A DNA stretch of 64,000 nucleotides from Lutraria lutraria. Its lineage: Eukaryota > Mollusca > Bivalvia > Venerida > Mactridae. Each line of letters starts with the position of its first letter. Positions within the stretch are counted from its first letter, which is position 1. The stretch spans positions 3,284,965 to 3,348,964 of the forward strand of contig OZ026833.1 in assembly GCA_964023205.1 (NCBI GenBank), written 5' to 3'. A program made the position numbers and the translations under genes. The notes under the pieces were generated by a model, which saw only the letters and a program-made list of their open reading frames with translations, made no database searches and was not told the origin of the DNA. Below are positions 49,931 to 62,511 of this stretch, one piece after another.

Positions 49931-50941
49931 CTTCTATGAACCAGTCACCGGATATAACTGAAATATTGTTTACAAATAATGTTAACCCCACTGAATCTAA
50001 ACATAGCTTTATACAAGAAAGGTCGTTATATTATGAATCAGGATGCAACACAATTTTGTATTGCATTTTTACCCAATGTGATGATAAATACCATCACTAT
50101 GGTTTATTAATACTGATATCATCTGACTTTTGTTCGGTAAATTCTATTAGTTCACACGACTACTATTTATCGAACTTCAGACAACACCTTAAATGAATTA
50201 TGCCTCGTTTTTTACGCCCAATTAATTTGTTGCCTATACTCTTAGAGTGGTAACTGATATGTGTTTGTCTTAAAAATAAACTCACCAGTACCCAGTTGAT
50301 ATGCGATATGGCTCAATTTCAAACGTTCAGAAGGTAAACAGACCCGGACATTTTGCTGGGAGTTTGGAGTTCAATGCGAACATGGAGCAATGACAAAAGG
50401 ATATTACCGATAATTATAACGGACGACTCGCTAAAGCTACAAAACTCATTATATTCCTCTTTCTTGTTGCTTGTTTGTTGTCCAAACTTCACTAAATTAA
50501 TTCAAGTTTCGGAAAATCACATCCGTTGTGAATGTTCCCTGGAAACTGGAAGTGGCAAACAGGATTTTTTTTTTAATATTGCGCAGAAAACTTTTTGAAG
50601 ACATTTTCAAATGGATATCTATAATCGAAAGAAGGCGGTTGCAAAATACTAGTAGTTTCGATGTGCCTGGCTTCTGGCAAGATTTTATAAGTTTCTATGT
50701 AATATGGTTTTGAAAAGAAACAAAAGCATCTACTGCTTTCATAACACAATAAGTTAAAAAGTCTCATTTTACGTCGATCAAGGCAAATATTTACGTCTTG
50801 AAATGAACAAACATTTCAATATTATATTAAATTAATTACATTTTATTTTAAGGAATAACACATTTTCACATGACATATTATATAAAATTGTTAGGATTTA
50901 CTACCACGTCAACAAAGGAGCGTGAAGACGATGACATGATG

Positions 50942-51194
50942 ACATTACACATACATTATAATGACATTGTACATACATTATGATAACATTACAATGTCAT
51001 TACACGGACATTATGATAACATTACAATTACATTACACGGACATTATAGTAACATTACACGGACATTATGATGACATTACGATGACGTTACACGGACATT
51101 ATGATAACATTACAATGCAATTACGATTACATTGCACGGACATTATGATGACGTTTCAATTACATTACGATACCATTACAATGACATAACACTA
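50942..51194 (+). repeat. 11-bp-period minisatellite
   Basis: Twenty-three consecutive 11-mers run in unbroken phase, with variants such as acattacacgg, acattatgatg, acattatgata and acattacaatg. The 'cacgg' variant falls at 51003, 51036, 51058, 51091 and 51135, all separated by multiples of 11. Units differ by substitutions only. The open 69-codon frame across it is repetitive and not a gene. Confidence 0.92.
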
Positions 51195-53029
51195 AAACAT
51201 GATAAATAGACTCAGGAAACCAGTCTGAAAAGTCGGCGTTCAGAGGAATTCAACCATGTAATGAACGTGCAAAAATGTCAAATTGTTGACAAACATGTCT
51301 AGACAATGAACGGAAGAAGTGCATTATCTTACTTTAAAGAAAGGAAGTACCGAAGATGCCATGTGATGTTTTAATACCAATCTCTGAACAGACAGACTGT
51401 AAGCCAATTGCTTTAAGTTGAATTATTTGTTAATACATGGTGTACGTTAAATCTAGACATACTCCACTGGTTGACATATTATATAATTATTCAAAGATGT
51501 TCGATATTTGCAGTATTCAGTCATAATTATGTTATGTATATGAAAACTTGGAAATGATTGAAATTCCGTATATCTTTTAAATGCGAGTATCTAATGTCGC
51601 GAAAAAATAACGTTCATAAAAGTAATCATATCCTATGGTAAATTAAGTCGCGAAAATTAGATTTTGATACAAATCGCTAAATTTGTCGTACGCGAAAACT
51701 ATCCGATATACGGTGTATGCATGTATTCTTAATGATACAGACGAAATAAGATTTATTTAGAAATCTAAAATGAGTAGTGTAATGTAGCTCCGTTTTACAT
51801 ACATTCGACATTACATTTGTAACATGATTATTCACGAAACGTCGAATTCTGACAGTACCATTGTAGACAAATACGTCAGTACAAATCCATAGAAGATATT
51901 ATATAAATATCACATCCCACATAGAGTGATAGAACGTAATGTTCACCCGAGGCAAGTAATGTCGACCGAGGCGTTAGCATTATATCGAACAAAACAATAA
52001 TTAAGAAAGACAAGAATGCAACAAACATGCTAACAATTATACAGTTCTTTTCGTACTGATTGAGTCAAAACACGAAGTCTTCTTCAGAGATTGAAACGAA
52101 GCATAGTTATTTTCGCCGTCAAATTATATTCTGCTAAACGGGGTGTAAAGTTATGAGTGTATTCTGATAATCGCCCATAAAAGCGTCTAGGATATAAAAC
52201 AAATTGATTAAACACGGCACCCGGTAATATCGCGTCAGCGCGTGAGGGCAGTTTCGTTATGGCTGTAATGACACAGGGTAACATTACGGATTGTCACCCT
52301 CTGACGTCACATAATACTATATAGTAAATAAGTCACGTGAGGTATAATAATATAATGTATCAAGTGCCATCAAACTTCTTCATGCTTCGTACTTACTCTG
52401 ATAATATACATTGGTATGTTGTAACAGGCAGGCCCGTAAGAAGCATTTCCAGATCGGGAGCAGGGGTGGTCTTGTCTGACAACAAGGGTGTTGTCAATCG
52501 GAACTCCTCAGCGTTTGTCTACAAGTGCCTCGGACATAATAGGCAGTCATCCATTTTGTTGTTGTATTTCACGGACTACTTCCATCATAGGAATCCAACG
52601 ATGTAAACAATCTCTTTTTATTTCAGTGTGAAGGTCGATGTTCAATTTAATCAATCGCGAACGATAAACACGTTCGACAGGCTGTATATCCGAGTATGAT
52701 TCTTGAAAACGAGTACCTTGTTGTGATAAGTAGTAACCGGAAACCTCATAACCAAAATTTGTAACCCTACACTTATGTACGAGGCGTATTAGGGAAATGC
52801 CGAGTAGGTAAGATTGCAAGGATTTGGTCTAAGAATGGGGAGATATTATCAGTTATAAACGCCTTATGAAAAAAGTTCGGCGAAAATTATTAGGGGTGGC
52901 TAATCCCCATAGCACCCGCCCCGCGATACCTACAGCCCTTCCGGACATTGTCTTTCTTGCTAAATTTTCTGTTTTACTGTATTTTCATTTATCATCGGTA
53001 TGAACAATTTTCGTGTTTTTTACTAAAAT
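51195..53029. other. Intergenic; scattered decayed repeat words
   Basis: 'gtcgcgaaaa' style words around 51595-51700 and 'cccgaggc/gaccgaggcg' at 51947-51970 look like fragments of dispersed elements without definable ends. An 89-codon frame at 52337-52606 and an opposing one at 52547-52819 carry no domain. Confidence 0.35.
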
Positions 53030-53185
53030 GGCTATTTCGTGGGGACATAATTATATTCGTGGATTTTGATTTTTTTTAAAAATGCATTATCTTTGCATTT
53101 AAATTCGTAGGGATTTGATTTCGTGGATGAGACGACCCACGAGAACCTCGAAATTAAATCCTCAACGAAAATTAATGAGTCCATA
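53030..53185. mobile_element. Possible short MITE with 'tttcgtgg' ends
   Basis: The left part has 'atttcgtggggacataat' and 'attcgtgg'. The right part has 'cccacgagaa' and 'ctcaacgaaaat', an imperfect inverted counterpart, around an AT-rich centre with internal 'tttcgtgga'. Such 'tttcgtgg' repeats are frequent in bivalve DNA as I recall. No target duplication was identified and the edges are approximate. Confidence 0.4.
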
Positions 53186-54133
53186 GTAATTAGACAACCA
53201 AAAGTACTTTTCGAACACAACTGTTTTGCACTACAAACTGAAGAGACATTTCTTAGAAAATATAATTTTATTGTTATTTCGTTTTACACAAATAGTCTAG
53301 TACTAAAACAAAGATAACTTTCATTTGAATAAGCCGTGGGAGATTCTTGAGAAATCATGTTTTAAACGCGGGATATGAAATCATCGGTGTTACACTTTTA
53401 ATAATTTCACGGCACGATATTAGATTGAAATAACCATAAATGAATTATAACAGACAAAACCATTACCGTATCGGACGGAATTGACAACATATTAAATGGA
53501 TAGTACCATTCATATAATAAAATTATGTTAAATTCGTTGATAGCCATAAGATTACAAACTTAACAATCCCTGAAAGTAAAGACAATACTTAAATTAAACA
53601 CGTGACAGACGACCTTTCCAGCAAAAACTATTCTTATTTGGTTGAAAATGATTGCAACCTTTACAATCCGTTTATATTGATTCAACACAACTTAAGTATT
53701 TTCTAATGTTTGATTAAAATGACAGTTCTCTTATCATTGGTGTAAATAGGAGGCACAAAACAAAATTGTCTTTTTTATCAATAATTTTCTTTTCAACATA
53801 ATATCAGACACGTAATTACCAAACAATGATAGTTGTAAAATGTATTGATAGCGTGAATTACTAGTTAAAATTCATTGCATTCCTATAAAAACGTCAATAT
53901 CAGGGTTTTTTTATTTGAAACGTTCAGGATTCTCTCATTAAAATAAAATTTTCAGTGGAAATAAGAATTTGTACAGATTGCGAACACGAAACTGAACTTA
54001 ATAGTCATATAGGATATATATTAGCTTTATATATCGTTAGAAATTTGACGCTTGCTCCGTGCCTCATAGCACAGGAGCCTGTTATTCAATCAAAAACAAA
54101 ATTATACTCAATAAAAAATTACCCTCTACGTAT

Positions 54134-54887
54134 AGAAAAAAACAACAGGAGTGCAATGCCTCCCACTCCCCACCCACATCGCCGATACAAGAATCTCTAT
54201 TAAACAGCGGTCAACACGTGAAATTATGGTCTACATAGTTAAAGGCTATAAAAAGGTAACAAATGCAGGTCCTACCCTTGACGTTTTCTCAGTTTTGCTT
54301 ATCCTATTTCAATAAATCCAAGAGTTTCTCCAGCGGAGGAAAGCCATTGCGTGACGTCATCAGCCAGCCAAAGATACTGCTGCGGAGCGAAAGGTTTAAA
54401 TATTAATTTTACTCCACTAAAATGTATTTCAACATGCATTGCTTTCAAAATATTTTCTGATATTGGAAAATGAAAGATTCATTTTATTTGTTAATTTATT
54501 TCCATAAAAGAATTGTTATTAGAGATTTGGAAAAACCCAAGGGGAATTAACTCTAACATCCTGTTGATAAAATACAAGCGTTCTGTACGGAACGGTACGG
54601 TTACCCGGAGTTTATACATATAACACTTTACTCCGGAGCAGCATCTTTGACCCGCCTTATGACGTCACGTAATGGCTTGCCTCCGCTGGAGAAACTCTTG
54701 GATTTATTGAAATAGGATAAGCAAAACTGAGAAAACGTCAAGGGTAGGACCTGCATTTGTTACCTTTTTATAGCCTTTAACTATGTAGACAATAATTTCA
54801 CGTGTTGACCGCTGTTTAATAGAGATTCTTGTATCGGCGATGTGGGTGGGGAGTGGGAGGCATTGCACTCCTGTTGTTGTTTTCTAA
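54134..54887. mobile_element. Near-perfect 750-bp palindromic (fold-back) element
   Basis: Left arm 54134-54380 and right arm about 54640-54887 are inverted copies, identical over the outer ~200 bp apart from a few substitutions (for example atggtctac against ttgtctac). Shared words include 'ggagtgcaatgcctcccact', 'cgccgatacaagaatctcta' and 'gtttctccagcgga'. Similarity fades toward a loop of about 260 AT-rich bp. Both arms carry TGACGTCA (54352-54359, 54660-54667). No ORF spans it. High arm identity means recent insertion or gene conversion between arms. A clear target duplication was not found. Confidence 0.8.
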
Positions 54888-55255
54888 AAATGTGTATTAG
54901 TCTAAGGGAAACCAATATTTAGACAATCCAAAAAGTTTGACCATCAGGTTTTGAAAAGATGCGTGTCAAAAATCAGTGTTTACTTCATTTTCGTTAATTA
55001 ACGATGTATGAATACCTGTAATCTAACCAAAACATTTTGGAGTAAATATTTTTCTTCATATCACTGTGTAAATTCATTAATTTGTTAATTCATGTTGAAA
55101 ATACAAATCATTACCTAAAAGCTTAAAGAGAAACAATATGGTCCCAGTGGGGTTTGAACCCATGACCCTCAAGGAATGTGTCAATTGTTCATAAAATTCA
55201 TGAACTTGAGTACTCTACAGAATGGAGGTAATGCATTATACATCTAATACCTTAA

Positions 55256-55638
55256 AGTCCCATTAGCATATAAATTTATCGGTCGTAATAGTTTCTGTTA
55301 GTCCTATAACTGAGGAATCCAGTGTGTTTTCCTCACGCGCATACTTAATGGCAAGAAAAAATGTTTCCAAAACCAATATTGTATTTTTTTCAATATCATT
55401 GAAATAAATACTGTTTATAGAACAGCTGTGTTTCCCGCTTCAAGTTATGCACACGTCGTATCTAGTGACGTCACGTGCTCTACATATTTCAAGTTTACAA
55501 AAGCAGAAATCACAGTGAAATGAGTGTTTCAAGAAGAAATAGGACTCGTTTCGTCGGTAATAATTATCTTGGGATAATATCAGCAATTGTTTGTTTTTTG
55601 CATATATTTTTCTATAGCAAAAAGCTTAATATGGGGCT
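55256..55638 (+). mobile_element. TTAA MITE family, copy 2
   Basis: A 383-bp unit is bounded by TTAA at 55252-55255 and 55639-55642. Termini are 'agtcccattagc' and 'gcttaatatggggct'. It is colinear with 62512-62912 and with the reverse complement of 20011-20390. The core includes 'tttatcggtcgtaatagttt', 'caatatcattgaaataaata' and 'gtgacgtcacgtgctctaca'. It is non-coding. A TTAA target implies a piggyBac- or Kolobok-type transposase source elsewhere in the genome. Confidence 0.85.
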
Positions 55639-55642
55639 TTAA

Positions 55643-56741
55643 AATCTTGCTGACTCGCCTTCAATTTATATAATTATATCGGGTTTAAAATGTTACTGCA
55701 AGCGTGAATGGTGTCAATTGGAGTGTTTGATTGGTTGACAGGCTGAGTATCCTTCATAACTCCTTTTATAATTCTCAACATGTACGACCACAACCCACTA
55801 ATGGACACACTATCTGAAATAACGTCACTGAAGCCAAATTAATGTGGGGTCTAAGAGTCCAGAAACTAATTGGTTCTAAATTCGACCTCCCGCTCCGACA
55901 GAATCTCTCGAGTACAATCACATTTTAATTAACGTATATGTATAATAAATCACAGAGCATGACACAGAAATGCCACACACAGTCGACAATTATTCGGAGT
56001 CGGAGGAAGAGAGACAATAACAACATACGACAATTTTCGTTCTGATGCATCATATACAGTATTATCACATGACTTACATATATGGCATCGTCAGTGCAAT
56101 TATACAGCGCTATAAGATTATTAGATGTCTTGCTTGTGAATTATTATTACATTTGCAGCAGAAATCTTCGTTTCTCTTCTCCGTTTAAATTGGTTACAAA
56201 TAATAAAATTATGATGTTACGTGACGGGTGTACCTATAGTATCAATCTGAATATTAAATAAGAAAGACTGAACAATTTGATGTTATATCAGTCACAGTTA
56301 TATGATAATAATTGATCTAGTCAAATCTTTATTACATTAAATTTGTGACTGAATAACAAGAGTAGTTGTACACGCAGGCAACTGGTGATGCTTACATGCA
56401 ACATATATTTTGTACAATTGTATTTCAAGCAACAGAACGAAAGTACGATGCAACAGGAGCTATACGCCACTTTTTCTGCTTACAATTAAGTGACGCCTCA
56501 TCCATCCGCTTTGAAAAATAGTACCACTTGTTACATACGTATAATTTACAGTTTTGATAAAGGATGGGGATATATTGTAGGATTCTGTTCATTTTGAAAG
56601 AATACGAAATATTACAGTGTTTTTTGGCAAAGTATTCATCCGCACATTTCATTCATAAACATTTACTACATATTGTAAATAGTTTTATACTCTAAAGTAG
56701 TGCTGAAATGTTATATTGTCTCTGAGCAGTGCCTGGGTCAA
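55643..56741. other. Intergenic, nothing recognised
   Basis: There is one 75-codon minus-strand frame (56425-56652) without a domain. No repeat was defined. Confidence 0.4.
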
Positions 56742-56749
56742 ATATACAC

Positions 56750-57952
56750 TAGTGATGGGCAAATCGGCTGAAATTGCCATCCGATTAATCGGCATAATCG
56801 GATGAAACAACCGATGCGATTAATCGGACATAATCGGATAATCGGTCAAGATAACAGTTATTCCTTTAACTTCTTATTTAAGTTTTCTTCTTTGCTATAT
56901 GCTCAAATAATCAAATATTTACAACAGTAAGTATGTTATTTCTTTATTAAATAATAACAGTTGTATTGCAAAACATCTATGTACATGAAAAACAATATTA
57001 CATCATAGTTATTATCTTAAACACAGCAATATTTTTCATCTATAGATAGTTAGATACAACTTTTAAATGTCATGTAATTAGGCATTCTTTCCTCCAACTG
57101 TATGGTTTGGTTTTTGTTTCATCATGTGTACAGCAGGATATGCTCCATGGACATGTGTAGAGTCAACACACCCTCAGAATTCTAGATGTATTTGCTAGAA
57201 AAGAAAAACAATATTCCATTAAGTGTGTTTCCAAAAAAGCTATTGACAAATAAAAAATAAACAAATTAAGTGCAAGAGAAGAATTAACTTAATTTAAGAT
57301 TCTTGACAGTAAAAACAACACAATAGAATTAAGATAAATGATTTGATATGAACAATTATGTTTGAAAGTAACTGCATTTCGGGTATAACGGTATTCGGAT
57401 ATTACAAAATTTAATTAATGTTGGTTGGTTTAGCATTACTAGGGATGCTATATTACATAGCATCCCTGGGATAACTAAATACTGAAACATTCTACGATCA
57501 TTTTCATAAATACATGCAAACCTCACTATCGTACCTTTGTTTAACCAAGTAAGTCTTTTGTCGGTTCCCCCAAATTCAAATTCACGAATACATGGACTGT
57601 ATGTAAAAAAGAGTCATTGTATGAACCCAGACACTCTTTGTAGCGCCTTTGCTATAAACGATTCAAAGCTCTTCGTCTGCATCTGACTTTGCAGCCATGC
57701 TGAATGCCTGGTACCCCGTAACCAGACGAGAAACTTAACATAAATCCAGTAAGCAGGGTACAAAACGAGTTAGAGTAGTTTCCCTTGCTAAGAATTGGAG
57801 AAATTAATCCAAATATCAGCAAAAAGAGAAAAGTATACTAAAACACGAAAAGACCGATTATTAATCGACTGGCCGAAGTGACGTCGGCGATGTCGCTCTG
57901 AAATTTTACACCGACGATTGTTCGATTGTCGGCGATTGTCGGCCCATCACTA
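56750..57952. mobile_element. hAT-like element, 1203 bp, with exact 8-bp target duplication
   Basis: 'atatacac' stands immediately left (56742-56749) and right (57953-57960). The ends are the perfect 11-bp inverted repeat 'tagtgatgggc'/'gcccatcacta'. Subterminal zones are rich in 'taatcgg' (left) and 'cgattgtcgg' (right) words. An 8-bp duplication with this terminus style fits hAT. No full transposase is present. On the minus strand, about 57175-57080 encodes a short frame containing CVDSTHVHGAYPAVHMM, whose D-x-T-H pattern recalls DDE nucleases of the PIF/Harbinger type. It is preceded by a stop codon and seems to be a relic. Confidence 0.82.
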
Positions 57953-57960
57953 ATATACAC

Positions 57961-59381
57961 ATAGTGAGATTACATGACACAGGGTCAGAAGTTCAGTATA
58001 CAGTTCTACATAAGGTTAATATAGTAAACTTACATTTTATCTGTATAAAGATCAAAGCGCTGAAGGCGCTGAATTTGTTTGTGTTTTCAAAATGTGCAGT
58101 AGCTTGTAATTCCTCACTGTATGTCATGACTTTTAGCATTAGGATAGAAGTTATTTATTTCAGCAAACTGTTTGTAAATGTAGCTCTGCCTTGGTAATTG
58201 TGGTTAATTGGCCTTAAGATTCATTGTGTCAATACTACATAATACATGACCTTTAAATTCTAATTCATAATGATGATAACATATGCCTTTAATTGTTCAT
58301 GGATGGCTGAAACATATTCAAACTTCACTCATGGCAGTACTCTTAATGATTTGATTAAACCTCTTCGGTCAATGACATACAAAGGCATAAGATGAGATAG
58401 TTTACTCCACTTAAAGCTGTTTTGGGCGTGAAATCAATGTTTCTTTCTGGTTAACTTTTTATAAGCGCGAGGAACGTTACATTCACTTTCACATGTTTTA
58501 CCTTGTTTGTAACATCTGCATCTAGAAGCCGAAAAGCAGCCTTTCTTACTCTATTTCTAATGAGCATACAATCAGGTCTAGCAATTGCATAGCCATACTA
58601 TTTTTGGTGTATAATTTAAACATTTACAAAATGTAATTAAAAAGTCTGAGCATTCAACTTCACAAAATTAATGTTTTTTACTACAACGTCGGTACTCGAA
58701 TTATATAGCACCGATCCCTTTGTGACAATAGATATGGGATATATCTGTTGATATGGCGTGTGATAAGTTACGATTAAATTCTGCAGCATGCAGCAGATAA
58801 TTGTAACACACTTATACCATTCCTAATTGTGTTTTATAATGCAGGATATTACACAGCGACCTTATGATTGCTGCTTTGCCGAAACTAATTTCATTATTTA
58901 AATAATTTCTCGAATATCAAATGCAAATAAGATTGGTATGTAGTCAAAAATATAATACAATAACCAATGTCTAGCAATATTAGATGGCTGATATTACGCC
59001 AGAATATCTGAAGATCTGTAATAGTTCTTCAGGGAATCCTTCTAGTCATTCCAGACCGCCATTAACAGACGAATATGGTCAACTTGTAGACGACATATTG
59101 GCGTAAGCTGCAGCGCTTTGTCTATTTAATACATGATTCAATGGTTTGGTGCACGAAATCAGTTAAGACACCCTGTTACTTAACTTTGTTACTTAACGCA
59201 AACTGTTTCAAGGTGATACAGTCTAAGTTAGTCAATCATGTTTTGCATGTTACTTTCTGTTTGGGTGGGTTTTTTGCAATAGATAAAAAATCTCCATAGG
59301 AGAAGAACTCAAACAGAACAATTCACCTTCCCTCAAATATTTCCTTTCGAAATCCCCCTGCTTGAAACCCATAGAAAGAAT
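57961..59381. other. Intergenic, nothing recognised
   Basis: A 77-codon plus-strand frame (57964-58197) starts at a non-ATG codon next to the hAT duplication and has no domain. No repeat was found before the minisatellite. Confidence 0.4.
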
Positions 59382-59612
59382 GGAAGACAAAACATTGCAC
59401 CGTAGAAAAAATGGACACAAAGCATTGGACCATCGAGAACACGGAAGACAAATAATTGGACCATATAAAAATGGAAGACAGGACATTGGACTATAGAAAA
59501 AAGGACACAAAACATTGGACTGTAGAAAACATGGAAGACAAAAAATTGGACCATAATAAAGATGGAAGAGAAAACATTGGACTATATAGAAGTGGTAGAC
59601 AAAACGTTGTCT
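59382..59612 (+). repeat. 30-bp-period minisatellite
   Basis: Units begin 'ggaagacaaaacattggacc' or 'ggacacaaaacattggac' at 59382, 59413, 59443, 59473, 59503, 59533, 59564 and 59594 (period 30, twice 31). They end in a variable A-rich part. Alternation of 'ggaagaca' and 'ggacacaa' suggests a higher-order pair in part of the array. Long frames on both strands (127 codons minus) are products of the repeat. Confidence 0.9.
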
Positions 59613-60605
59613 ACATTCTGTCTTTTTTAACAAACATTTGGGACACTTGTATTTTGTAATACTATTCTTTTCTTATCTATATTCAGTAATTGTTAACAAT
59701 ATCTATTCTACATCTTTCAGTCTCTGAAAGAATACTGTGAATAGAGAACATTCTGGAAGGAAGGCTGTTTTTATTTGATCAACAAATTCTGCCTCAACAG
59801 TAAAGGTAATATTAATATTCCTATATCACACGCCAAGCAAAACTATCTCTAAGATTTATTGGTTTGTTCGAATCATCAGTTATTAAATTGTTTTGCTTTG
59901 ACAAAGTAATATTTGTTTTAATTCCCGCGATGTCAAACGTTTCATAAACTTCTCACAAAATGAATGTATCTATAAGTTCGTTTTTGCTCAGTTAGAAAAT
60001 CACGCAATGCAAAATCTCCTTCAGGAATGGATATTCATAAAACATATCACAGCATCTATTAGAGAGATAGCTTTTTAAATAAGGCTCTTGTGATAGGAAA
60101 GTTGTGTTCTTCACTACTGAACAAAGCACCAGGTGACTCATTACTGGCGGACATTGCGCCACGTGAAATGTTACATTGGAATTTAGAGTCCCAGTATATT
60201 GAATGAACTGGGTACGTTATATAAAATAATTTGAATACATTTAATAATATTTCATATAAACACTTAACAAATGCAAACATAGATACATTACAGCTATTTA
60301 CCATTAGGACACACAGGCGCACACGAATAACATCTGAAAATGCCTTACCACAAATTCGTGCAGAGTATATGTTTTCTGTGTTTTTTCAGAGCCGCCCATG
60401 AGAGAGGGGGATATTAGACACAGGAGAATCGGGCGTTGTTGTTCTTAATCTTTTCGAAAAGTTTTTCCTGTTTCTTTATAGTGATTGGTGTATAGCACCG
60501 ATACACGCCTAGCCCTTTTTTCCTTTGATTTTCTAGACACAGCCCTAGGCCAAGTAGTTGAAATGGGGCCACTGATAAAGCGTTCCTTAGACATTCGAAA
60601 GGTTG

Positions 60606-60676
60606 AGCCGAGAATCAAAACCAAGACCTTGCGTTTAATAGCTCAGCGTGTTACCACTAGACCATCGACCACCTAT
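60606..60676 (-). mobile_element. tRNA-derived SINE head
   Basis: On the minus strand 'tggtctagtggtaacacg' gives a strong A box and 'ggttttgattctcgg' an acceptable B box about 35 bp later. Stems typical of a mature tRNA do not close. The A-box half resembles tRNA-Asp/Glu style heads. The body beyond it is not identified. Confidence 0.5.
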
Positions 60677-60953
60677 TGTCAGTGTTTTACCACATTGGAC
60701 TTATTATTCACTGTATAGTATCGGCCCAGACGCGTTCATATATGAATCCAGATAACGCATGTAATTATTTCTTATTATCTCATATGTTCTGAGACGGGAG
60801 ACAATACCTTGCAATGGAATTAAGCGACAAAATAATGCACCAGGAATTTATTATCAATTTATCGCCGTCAGATATACACCAGATACAACTGATGCATTAA
60901 CACAAGCAAAATAATTGATAATCCGAGATTACCATAATAACAGACGACTCTGG

Positions 60954-61160
60954 AGCCCTCTTGGTCGAGTGGTTAAAGTAACTGACTAGTAATCACTAGA
61001 CCCTTATATCTGTTAGTTCCAATCCCATCCGGGACCTGAGAGATTCCACATCTGAAGAAGCTGCTGTCCAACTGGCTTACGGATGATCGGAGCTTCTTCT
61101 CAGATGTACTCATGTGACCATCATCCAACAAGTTGCCAAATGTTCGACGTACATAAAAAT
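60954..61160 (+). mobile_element. tRNA-derived SINE, fuller copy
   Basis: An A box 'ttggtcgagtgg' (60961-60972) and a degenerate B box 'gttagttccaatccc' (61012-61026) are followed by 'gaagctgctgtccaactggc'. This body block also occurs at 15773-15793, and the element finishes with 'gttcgacgtacataaa' near 61140, matching the family tail. It is the best-preserved head-plus-body copy in the window. Confidence 0.6.
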
Positions 61161-62507
61161 CTGTTCGATTGCTTAAGAAACATTTCGTCCTGTTGAATGA
61201 TTACATAATTCAATCATTTGATGTTCGCCTACTTTGAATCATACGTTATTCGTTTAGTTCCTAGAAAAATGCTGAAACACGTTTTAAACGATATTCTGCC
61301 ATTAAACTGCCGGTTGTATTGCCCTTATGTCAAAGGGCAGAGGTTACCATGACATCTTATACTATTATAGCGTCGAATAGCATTTCTGAATGGAGTTCAT
61401 ATGGACCATGGAGTTCAATGGAATTTGATGCATTATTAAGTTAATCAATTTGTCTTGACTACTGATCATTTAACTGTATCTTGTTGAGATGATATCATTT
61501 CGTTTCCAACAATTCGTCATTCTCCGTTACGAATTATGTCGCTACTAGAAGAATTATCTTTTTCCTTTCATCCTCGAATATTTCTTGAGTTGCAGACGTT
61601 GTCCTTGTCATAATATTTGTTTATGTCACTGTATGAAGTCAAACTTCGTATCGAATTAAATAGAATTGTGTAAAAAGAATAAGTCGTGAATGTATAACCT
61701 AAGTTATAACCAAATAAGTTATGGATCTATTAAAGACATGCGATGTTTGGACAACAATGATTTGAAAGAAACTGCTTCATTGCCTTCCTGTGGAACAGCT
61801 GATTCTAGATATTTATATGTAAAATATGAAATATGCATAATGTAGGATTTCAAAGATATGTGTACTGTACGTGTTTCTGTGTTTTAAGTGGCTAATTCGT
61901 TTTAGTGTGCATGGTGATTTTCCTAATCCACCAAAGACAATTCAATCGATTTTCATATCTATATAAAGTGTGAATTAAGGTAATTTCAGCTGCCATTGCT
62001 TATTTAGAAGAAATGCCATCCAAATGAAAACAACCTGTCGAGGAAGACGACCATTGTTTTATCCAAAGGGTGACATTTGTTAACAGGTCTTACTGTATTT
62101 GACAACGTATCATACATTTTTGAGTGGGTTATTTTTTTAGTTCAGCAAGATATAATATCAAACAAATGCCTTAGCGTTATTCTTGAAATGCGTATCCCGG
62201 CCACATATATTGATATACCCCCGTAACAACCTTAAAATAGTAACAATAGTCTGCTATCATCCTGCTCCTGCTGAAAGAAAAAAATAATCTGCTGTTAATA
62301 TTTATGATGATAAAAGTTACCGCTTCACGGGCCTGAAATCTCACGGAACGTCTAAAAGTTAATTTCCGCACTAATTTCTTAATTACATTTAAATACAATA
62401 CGAGCATTGTTTTGAATTCTTCTTTGTTATGCCCATTTGAAGATATAGCCTTCCAAAACAATATATGTACGGTGTTAAATGTTTGTTTAATTCAAAACTA
62501 ATCTAGA
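61161..62507. other. Intergenic, nothing recognised
   Basis: A 94-codon minus-strand frame (62177-62461) has no domain. No repeat was seen until the TTAA element. Confidence 0.4.
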
Positions 62508-62511
62508 TTAA

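Noticed and set aside
50980..51189. 69-codon repetitive ORF
   Set aside because: It is a direct translation of the 11-bp minisatellite.
55141..55165. tRNA gene on the minus strand suggested by 'gggttcaaacccc'
   Set aside because: There is a good T-arm-like word, but no A box at tRNA spacing and no acceptor stem. At most it is a SINE relic.
59250..59633. 127-codon minus-strand ORF
   Set aside because: It is produced by the 30-bp minisatellite; the opposite strand is open as well.
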